DNA of 35,318 bases from Phycisphaerae bacterium. Lineage in GTDB: Bacteria; Planctomycetota; Phycisphaerae; Phycisphaerales; SM1A02. The position numbers and the translations under genes were made by a program. Below are positions 30,536 to 35,318 of this stretch, piece by piece (within the stretch, counting starts at the first letter, position 1; every line of letters starts with the position of its first letter). The notes below the pieces were generated by a model. That model did not search any database. It was not told the origin of the DNA and saw only the letters and a program-made list of their open reading frames with translations. Where the stretch lies: positions 1-35,318 of the forward strand of contig PKCS01000075.1 in the NCBI GenBank assembly GCA_002862305.1. Reading direction: 5' to 3'.

Positions 30536-32002
30536 TCAGCCATCCAGGAAACCCTCCGCCAGCTCGAACAGCGTTCGAACCCCCCATCCGGTCGGGCCCG
30601 CCTCCTGCAGCTCGTTCCCGGAATCGACCGTCGAGGTGCCCGCGATGTCCAGGTGGGCCCAGGGAACGCCGTCCTCGACGAAGTGCGAGAGGAACGCCGC
30701 CCCCTGGATGGGGTGGGCGGCTCGCTTGGGGTTGCTGTTGAGCAGGTCGGCGTGGTTCGAACGCATGAAGTCCCGGTGGGCCTGCCAGAGGGGAAGCCTC
30801 CAGATCCGCTCTCCGGAGCGATCGGCTGCCTCCTCGAGCCGCCGGCGGAGCCCACGGTCCTCGCACCAGTACCCCGCGCAGAACGGGCCCAATGCCACCA
30901 CCACCCCGCCGGTCAGGGTCGCGACGTCGACGATCGCGGTCGGCTTGAGCTTGTCGCAGGCGTAGGCCAGGGCGTCCGCCAGAACCAGCCGGCCCTCGGC
31001 ATCGGTATTCGTCACCTCGACGGTGATCCCGTTGTACATCTCGATGATGTCGTCGGGACGGTACGCGGAGGAGGAGACCATGTTCTCCGCGGCCGGCAGC
31101 AGGGCGGTGACCCGCACCGGGAGCCGGGCCTCCGCGATCGACTTCATCGCGCCCAGCACCGCCATTCCCCCGTTCTTGTCGTACTTCATCCCCTTCATGC
31201 CCGAGCCGGACTTCATCGTGTATCCGCCGGTATCGAACGTGATGGTCTTGCCGACCATCACCAGGCGCTCCTTCGACCTGGGCTTCGCCGGCTTCCAGTC
31301 GAGCATGATCATGCACGGCTTGTTCGCCGAACCCTTCCCGACGTTCTCCAGTCCGCCCATGCCCAGCTGTCGTGCCTTCTGGTAGGTGATGACCGAGCAG
31401 TGCAGCTCCTCCCGGTTCCTCGCGAGCGTTCGTGCGGTCGACGCGACGTGGGCGGGCGTGCAGACATTGGGGGGCGTGGCGGCCATCCGCCTGGTGAAGT
31501 TCACCGCGTCGGCCAGCAGCAGTCCCAGCTTGAGTCCCTCGTGGAAATCGCTCGAGTCGCAGCCCAGGACGAGTCGACCGCTCGCGGGTGGCTGCCTGCT
31601 GGCGGCCCCGTCGAACAGGTCCATCCTCCAGTTCGCGATACCGATTCCCTCCCCCAGCGCCCGGCCGATCGCCTCGCCTCCCAGGGGGATGCGTGGCATC
31701 GCCCGCAGGTCGAACTCCACCTTCTTGACGTCCATGCGGTGGAGGGCACGGACCAGGGCCGCTCCGACCTTCCTCAGCACCTCCGGCCCGAGATCCTCCC
31801 TTGGACCGACCCCGACGACCATGCCGCCGTCGCTCCCGGCCGCCACCTCGCCTGGTTCGCCCCGGAATCCCGGCCTGTCGAGCAGCTCGGTGAGGCCCGG
31901 GTGGTCTCGCAGTGAATTCGGCAGGGCGCGTCGCTCGGAGTCGACGAGGACCAGTCGAAGGGCGTTCGTGGTGCGATTGCTCGCAGAGATCGTCTTGTAC
32001 AT
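30536..32002 (-). CDS. pepA: Leucyl aminopeptidase (M17, PepA)
   Basis: A cytosolic hexameric dizinc aminopeptidase that removes N-terminal residues from peptides; PepA in E. coli also binds DNA. The 488-residue protein has the less conserved N-terminal domain (about 1-165) and the catalytic domain with VMVGKTITFDTGGYTMK (metal Lys and Asp), MKGMKYDKNGGMAVLG, and NTDAEGRLVLADAL, the family signature with the metal Asp/Glu and catalytic Arg. VDVATLTGG follows. ATG 32002 has AAGGGG about seven bases upstream; upstream codons overlap the divergent mnmG and are not PepA-like. It is convergent with rpiB (12 bp apart). Confidence 0.95.
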   Translation of the reverse strand: MYKTISASNRTTNALRLVLVDSERRALPNSLRDHPGLTELLDRPGFRGEPGEVAAGSDGGMVVGVGPREDLGPEVLRKVGAALVRALHRMDVKKVEFDLRAMPRIPLGGEAIGRALGEGIGIANWRMDLFDGAASRQPPASGRLVLGCDSSDFHEGLKLGLLLADAVNFTRRMAATPPNVCTPAHVASTARTLARNREELHCSVITYQKARQLGMGGLENVGKGSANKPCMIMLDWKPAKPRSKERLVMVGKTITFDTGGYTMKSGSGMKGMKYDKNGGMAVLGAMKSIAEARLPVRVTALLPAAENMVSSSAYRPDDIIEMYNGITVEVTNTDAEGRLVLADALAYACDKLKPTAIVDVATLTGGVVVALGPFCAGYWCEDRGLRRRLEEAADRSGERIWRLPLWQAHRDFMRSNHADLLNSNPKRAAHPIQGAAFLSHFVEDGVPWAHLDIAGTSTVDSGNELQEAGPTGWGVRTLFELAEGFLDG

Positions 32003-32090
32003 GGCTCGTCCCCTTGCAGCCGGTAAAGCGGCGGAACATCTCCATCGTCGAACCCATCGTCCGGACCGGACTGCTACCCTGAGTCGACCG

Positions 32091-34058
32091 ATGAGCACTC
32101 GATACGACGTCATCGTAGTCGGCGGAGGCCATGCGGGGACCGAAGCCGCCTGGGCGGCCGCCTCGATCCTCGGTCGGGACGGCCGGGTGGCCCTGGTGAC
32201 CATGGATCCCTCGCGGATCGGGACGATGTCCTGCAACCCCGCGATCGGCGGGCTCGGGAAGGGCCAGATCGTCCGGGAGATCGACGCCCTCGGAGGCATG
32301 ATGGGCCTCGCCGCGGACGCCTCGGGGATCCTGTTCAAGGTCCTGAATTCCTCGCGGGGCGCCGCCGTTCGGGGCCCCCGTTGCCAGAGCGACAAGTACG
32401 CCTACCGGGCCGAAGTGCAGCGATTGCTCTCCCGCCAGCATTCCATCTCCGTGGTGGCGGGTCGCATCGACCGATTGCTGGTCGATTCCACCGGGGCGAT
32501 CGAAGGCGTCCTGGTCCCCCCGGGAGGGGGGCTGGTGGAGGCCGACCGATCCGTGCTCGAACTCAACCGGTGCCGAACCGCCCGTGCGCAACCCGTCTTC
32601 CCGCCGGAGCCGCTGGAGGCGGATCGCTTCGTGGAGCCGACCCGACTGCTCGCTCGCTCGGTGGTGCTGACCACCGGGACCTTCATGCGCGCCATCATGC
32701 ACACCGGCCCGACGACGACCGAGGGGGGGCGTGCGGGCGAGGGTTCCGCGGTGGGCATCTCGGGGATGCTGCGCGAGCTCGGGTTCGAGCTCGGGCGCCT
32801 CAAGACCGGCACCCCACCGAGGCTCCTTCGGGGATCCATCGACTGGGAGGACCTCGAGCCGCAGTTCGGCGACCCGCAGCCGATCCCCTTCAGCGACCTC
32901 ACCGATCCCGAATCGTTCCCGGAGCTCCGCCAGGTCGACTGCCGCCTGACCCGGACCGATCCCTCGAGTCATGAGCTCATACGGGCGAACCTGCACCGCG
33001 CCCCCATGCACTCCGGCGCGATCGACGCCGAATCCGGGCCCCGCTACTGTCCATCGATCGAGGACAAGGTGGTCCGGTTCCCGGACCGGGATTCGCACCA
33101 CGTCTTCCTCGAACCCGAGTCGCTCTTCTGCGACGAGGTGTACTGCAACGGAATCTCCACCTCGCTGCCGGCGGACGTGCAGGAGCACGTGGTGCGATCG
33201 ATGCCCGGATGCAGTGCCGCGGAGATCCTCAGGTGGGGTTATGCGGTCGAGTACGACATGGTCAGGCCGCACCAGCTGGACGCCACCGGGATGACGCGCC
33301 TCGTCCGGGGCCTCTTCCTGGCCGGCCAGATCAACGGGACCAGTGGCTACGAGGAAGCGGGGGGGCAGGGCCTCGTGGCCGGGATGAACGCCGCTCGACT
33401 CGCCCTCGACCTTCCGCTGGAGACACTCTCCCGCGACCAGGCCTACATCGGGGTGATGATGGACGATCTGGTGACCCGGACCCCGCGCGAACCCTACCGG
33501 ATGTTCACTTCGCGGGCCGAGCACCGGCTGCTGCTTCGTTCGGACAACGCCGACCAGCGTCTCACCGACTGGGGCCATGAGCGCGGACTCGTGGACGAGG
33601 TCCGTTGGTCGGCGTGGCGCTCCCGCGCGACGGAGCTTGAACGCATCCGCGCGCTCTGCGAGCAGAGGGTGGCTGGTGCCCCCAGCGTCGCCGAACTCAT
33701 GAAACGACAGGACCAGACCCCGGAGGCGATCTCCCGGGTCTGCAGTGCACGCTGGGGCATCGACTTCCCGTCGAGTCTCCTGGACCGTGTCGTCACCGAG
33801 TATCGATACGAGGGATACATCCGACGCCAGGCCTCCGAGGTGAAACGCCAGCGCCGGAACGAGTCGATGCGAATCCCCCGTGAGCTGGATCCGCAGTCGA
33901 TACACGGCCTTCGCAACGAGGCAAGGGACGCCCTTCGTCGCTATCGTCCCGCCACGCTCGGGCAGGCCGGGCGCGTCGAGGGGATCACGCCCGCGGACCT
34001 CACCCTCATCAGTCTCGCGATTCGCGGTGGCGGTGGGGTCGCCCCCCGGACTCGGTGA
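32091..34058 (+). CDS. mnmG: tRNA uridine-5-carboxymethylaminomethyl modification enzyme MnmG
   Basis: MnmG (GidA), with MnmE, adds the cmnm5 group to U34 of certain tRNAs. The FAD-binding GGGHAGTEAA near the N-terminus, SCNPAIGGLGKGQIVREIDALGG, RGAAVRGPRCQSDKYAY, LTTGTFM, GGRAGEGSAVGIS, GRLKTGTPPRL, CNGISTSLPADVQ, EYDMVRPHQLDATG, LFLAGQINGTSGYEEAGGQG and FTSRAEHRLLLRSDNADQRL are diagnostic. Total 655 residues, slightly over E. coli (629), mainly from a Pro/Arg-rich insertion of about 45 residues before the TTGTFM strand (about 140-195). TACCCT lies ten bases before the ATG. Divergent from pepA; followed by tRNA genes. MnmE is not in view. Confidence 0.96.
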   Translation: MSTRYDVIVVGGGHAGTEAAWAAASILGRDGRVALVTMDPSRIGTMSCNPAIGGLGKGQIVREIDALGGMMGLAADASGILFKVLNSSRGAAVRGPRCQSDKYAYRAEVQRLLSRQHSISVVAGRIDRLLVDSTGAIEGVLVPPGGGLVEADRSVLELNRCRTARAQPVFPPEPLEADRFVEPTRLLARSVVLTTGTFMRAIMHTGPTTTEGGRAGEGSAVGISGMLRELGFELGRLKTGTPPRLLRGSIDWEDLEPQFGDPQPIPFSDLTDPESFPELRQVDCRLTRTDPSSHELIRANLHRAPMHSGAIDAESGPRYCPSIEDKVVRFPDRDSHHVFLEPESLFCDEVYCNGISTSLPADVQEHVVRSMPGCSAAEILRWGYAVEYDMVRPHQLDATGMTRLVRGLFLAGQINGTSGYEEAGGQGLVAGMNAARLALDLPLETLSRDQAYIGVMMDDLVTRTPREPYRMFTSRAEHRLLLRSDNADQRLTDWGHERGLVDEVRWSAWRSRATELERIRALCEQRVAGAPSVAELMKRQDQTPEAISRVCSARWGIDFPSSLLDRVVTEYRYEGYIRRQASEVKRQRRNESMRIPRELDPQSIHGLRNEARDALRRYRPATLGQAGRVEGITPADLTLISLAIRGGGGVAPRTR

Positions 34059-34118
34059 TCGGCGACTCCGAGTCGGCCTCGTGTCCCGCACCGGGGTGAA
34101 CTGCCATCGCCCTCCTGC

Positions 34119-34124
34119 TACGCT
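34119..34124 (+). promoter_or_regulatory. Possible -10 of the tRNA cluster
   Basis: TACGCT lies 11 bases before tRNA-Thr; GTGAAC 17 bp upstream is a weak -35. The three tRNAs end at a common terminator, so one transcript is likely. Confidence 0.3.
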
Positions 34125-34135
34125 AGGCCTGATTC

Positions 34136-34208
34136 GCCGCCGTAGCTCAATTGGCAGAGCGCGTGATTTGTAATCTCGAGGTTACCGGTTCGATTCCGGT
34201 CGGCGGCT
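34136..34208 (+). tRNA. tRNA-Thr (anticodon TGT)
   Basis: 73 nt cloverleaf. The acceptor GCCGCCG pairs with CGGCGGC, the D-stem GCTC/GAGC and T-stem ACCGG/CCGGT are intact, and the loop TTTGTAA gives anticodon TGT. The anticodon stem CGTGA/TCTCG has a T-T mismatch at its middle pair. No CCA is encoded. Confidence 0.93.
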
Positions 34209-34319
34209 TTTCAAGACCTCTGGGAGCCTCCCTCGCCGTGTTTCGAGGCCTTCCGATCCGCACTCTTGCTGAGACTCGAGCGCCGAGGTAGACTTCCGGG
34301 TCGTCCTCGGACGATCCCT

Positions 34320-34402
34320 GGCGGGTTACCCAAGTGGCCAAAGGGGGCAGACTGTAAATCTGCTGGCGTTCGCCTTCGAAGGTTCGAATCCTTCACCCGC
34401 CA
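34320..34402 (+). tRNA. tRNA-Tyr (anticodon GTA)
   Basis: 83 nt class II tRNA with a long variable arm. Acceptor GGCGGGT/ACCCGCC, anticodon stem GCAGA/TCTGC around CTGTAAA (anticodon GTA), T-arm AAGG-TTCGAAT-CCTT. Discriminator A; CCA not encoded. Confidence 0.95.
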
Positions 34403-34426
34403 TTCTTCCTCGGAACCGCGACTGTG

Positions 34427-34500
34427 CGGGGTGTAGCTCAGCTTGGTAGAGCGCGTCGTTCGGGACGACGAGGTCGCACGTTCGAATCGTGTCACCCCGA
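34427..34500 (+). tRNA. tRNA-Pro (anticodon CGG)
   Basis: 74 nt. Acceptor CGGGGTG/CACCCCG, D-stem GCTC/GAGC, anticodon stem CGTCG/CGACG around TTCGGGA (anticodon CGG), T-loop TTCGAAT. Discriminator A; CCA not encoded. G37 follows the anticodon, fitting a TrmD substrate. Confidence 0.94.
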
Positions 34501-34503
34501 TTC

Positions 34504-34536
34504 CCGCCTCGATCCCAGGATCGGGGCGGTTTCTTT
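34504..34536 (+). terminator. Intrinsic terminator of the tRNA cluster
   Basis: CCGCCTCGATCC (34504-34515) pairs with GGATCGGGGCGG (34518-34529), one T-G wobble, followed by TTTCTTT. Confidence 0.85.
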
Positions 34537-34627
34537 AGTGCTGACCCACCAAGTGGATCCGATGCGATCCCAGGGCTCCCAGGATGCTTCTGGAGGCTGG
34601 TTTATCGACCATCTTCGGATCGGGGCG

Positions 34628-34656
34628 TTGACAGCCCCCAAACATCAACGTATGTT
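34628..34656 (+). promoter_or_regulatory. Strong promoter TTGACA-N17-TATGTT
   Basis: A perfect -35 (34628-34633), 17-bp spacer and a four-of-six -10 (34651-34656), the best promoter match in the window. The predicted start is near 34663. No gene of known kind follows on this strand before the terminator at 34799-34831. Confidence 0.6.
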
Positions 34657-34665
34657 GATGTTTGG
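34638..34665. promoter_or_regulatory. Operator-like perfect inverted repeat
   Basis: CCAAACATCAAC (34638-34649) and GTTGATGTTTGG (34654-34665) are exact 12-bp inverted arms around GTAT. The site is AT-rich in GC-rich DNA and covers the spacer, the -10 and the start region of the promoter at 34628-34656, where a bound dimer would block RNA polymerase. I cannot name the regulator. Confidence 0.6.
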
Positions 34666-34831
34666 AGATCTTCCCCGGTCGGCCTCAGCCCCCACGTGGC
34701 CGACCCTCGGATCCTTCTTGCATGCCCGGAATGCCCTGAATCTTCGTCAACCCGGCATCGACGAATCGAATCAGGGTGGCCTCTTCCGGGTTCTGCTGAA
34801 AAGCGTGGACACCTCGGTGTCCACGCTTTTT
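34663..34831 (+). ncRNA. Candidate regulated small RNA
   Basis: About 170 nt between a strong promoter/operator and a strong terminator. No ORF here is convincing: the longest plus-strand frame through the region has no recognisable protein character, and internal starts give only a few codons. Pairings that can be read: GGTCGGCC/GGCCGACC (34677-34684 with 34698-34705); CCCTGA/TCAGGG (34734-34739 with 34771-34776) enclosing TTCGTC/GACGAA (34743-34748 with 34760-34765); and loop bases AACCCGG (34749-34755) with CCGGGTT (34786-34792), which would make a pseudoknot. It is not tmRNA, RNase P or SRP RNA by their usual landmarks. Identity as an RNA gene is inference. Confidence 0.45.
34799..34831. 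terminator. Bidirectional intrinsic terminator
   Basis: AAAA-GCGTGGACAC-CTCG-GTGTCCACGC-TTTTT: a ten-bp perfect stem with a four-base loop, T-run on the plus strand and A-run that becomes a T-run on the minus strand. It would end the candidate small RNA and the 70-residue hypothetical gene. Confidence 0.88.
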
Positions 34832-34856
34832 CATGCTCGGTTGCCGCTCGACCTGT

Positions 34857-35069
34857 TCAGTCGATCCCGCCGGTCATTGACTTGAGGGTGTGTTCCAGTC
34901 GCTCGCGTGTCTCAGGGCTGACCGCTCGCTCCGCCATCAGCCCCTCGATGGAGGCCGCCAGCAGTCCGGCATGGCGGCTGCTGCATGCTCCCTGGCTGGC
35001 CATCAGCCTCAGGCGGGCCGCCTTGAGGAATTCGTCGTATTCGGATGTCTGTCGGAGCTCGGATTGCAT
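34857..35069 (-). CDS. Small hypothetical protein
   Basis: A 70-residue predicted helical, soluble protein (FLKAARLRLMASQ, LLAASIEGLMAERAVSPETRERLEHTLKSM) with no recognised family. Support comes from position and signals: GAGG about eight bases before ATG 35069 and a terminator 26 bp beyond the stop. The beta-barrel gene upstream ends 78 bp away on the same strand. Confidence 0.5.
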   Translation of the reverse strand: MQSELRQTSEYDEFLKAARLRLMASQGACSSRHAGLLAASIEGLMAERAVSPETRERLEHTLKSMTGGID

Positions 35070-35147
35070 GCAGGCGTCCTCGTTGAACGCCTTCTTCGGT
35101 CCGGAGCATGGTCGTACTGGAGAAGAATCGCGAGATGCCGGGTCGGC

Positions 35148-35318
35148 TCAGAAGCGGATGAGCAGGCCGCCGGAGAGTCCGTTCTGCTGTCCGTCCCCGA
35201 ACGCCCCGTCGTATCCCACCGAGATCGACGTGTTCCACGACGGCGCCCAGAGCAGCTGGACCCCGGTGTAGAACTGGCTGACGTTCCCGTTCCCGGCATC
35301 CGCGCTCACCTGCGGGAG
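35148..35318 (-). CDS. Outer-membrane beta-barrel C-terminus, partial
   Basis: An open frame entering from the right edge, 56 codons to the stop at 35148. It reads as alternating amphipathic strands: SQFYTGVQLLWAP, WNTSISVGYDGAFGDG, QNGLSGGLLIRF. The terminal strand ending in Phe is the outer-membrane insertion signal typical of autotransporter and related beta-barrels, and the GYDGAFG turn pattern is common in autotransporter domains. The passenger and most of the barrel lie outside the window. Confidence 0.7.
   Translation of the reverse strand, partial: LPQVSADAGNGNVSQFYTGVQLLWAPSWNTSISVGYDGAFGDGQQNGLSGGLLIRF

Noticed and set aside
30333-34091. 1252-codon minus-strand open frame
   Set aside because: Antisense to mnmG and overlapping pepA in another frame; low-complexity Arg/Gly/Pro composition typical of GC-rich shadow frames.
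32091-34208. Functional link between mnmG and the adjacent tRNA-Thr
   Set aside because: MnmE/MnmG modify U34 of split-box tRNAs such as Lys, Glu, Gln and Leu; Thr(TGT) is not a usual target, so adjacency is probably chance.
34424-34885. 153-codon plus-strand open frame over tRNA-Pro and the small-RNA region
   Set aside because: It begins inside the tRNA gene, crosses two terminators and has no recognisable protein features.
1-35318. Search for CRISPR arrays, insertion sequences, integrases or phage genes
   Set aside because: No regularly spaced repeats, transposase or integrase motifs, or flanking target duplications were seen; the content is core chromosomal.

Overview
The window is about 35.3 kb of GC-rich, densely packed bacterial chromosome carrying almost only housekeeping genes. 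The gene set implies a didermic, peptidoglycan-making, aerobically exposed bacterium: MurA and alanine racemase, two MCE lipid-transport proteins, lipoproteins, the C-terminus of an outer-membrane beta-barrel, menaquinone synthesis by the futalosine route, and superoxide dismutase. Base composition, unusual operon break-up (lone atpG, dnaN away from dnaA, rpsP-trmD-rplS without rimM) and the look of the proteins suggest Planctomycetota, probably Phycisphaerae. That assignment is inference; no rRNA is present. No insertion sequence, prophage, CRISPR array or integron is visible.

Layout. 1-8.1 kb: the 3' end of murA meets a leftward run of DEAD-box helicase, psuG, rho, two mce genes and a SpoU/TrmH methyltransferase. 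8.3-12.1 kb: rightward alr, mqnA and a large protein whose C-terminus resembles sigma-70 region 4. 12.1-13.1 kb: leftward rplM-rpsI. 13.2-14.7 kb: a CPBP membrane protease. 14.7-20.3 kb: leftward amidohydrolase, M50 protease, rpsP, trmD, rplS, a small TIM-barrel-like protein and an HNH protein. 20.3-24.6 kb: lipoprotein, sodA, thiE, an MBL-fold hydrolase and atpG. 24.7-26.9 kb: an envelope redox group (degenerate rhodanese lipoprotein, free-standing DsbD-N domain, exported redoxin). 27-30.5 kb: dnaN, two small proteins, a hypothetical protein, and an overlapping YwlE-like phosphatase/rpiB pair. 30.5-34.5 kb: pepA, mnmG and tRNA genes for Thr, Tyr and Pro. The last 0.8 kb holds a probable regulated small-RNA gene, a 70-residue hypothetical protein and the beta-barrel fragment.

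Control signals. Four -35/-10 pairs can be read: before rplM, rpsP and the HNH gene, and at 34628-34656 (TTGACA, 17 bp, TATGTT). The last is overlapped by a perfect 12-bp inverted repeat and followed about 170 nt later by a strong terminator, with no convincing ORF between. It is the best candidate here for something undescribed. Several genes without a Shine-Dalgarno sequence have a -10-like hexamer (TAGAAT, TAGGAT, TAGGCT, TACACT) ending only 6-8 nt before the start codon, which suggests leaderless transcripts. Other points worth a look are a Rho whose RNP1 aromatic residues are missing, the sigma-4-like multi-HTH protein, the arginine-phosphatase signature beside rpiB, and the redox group.
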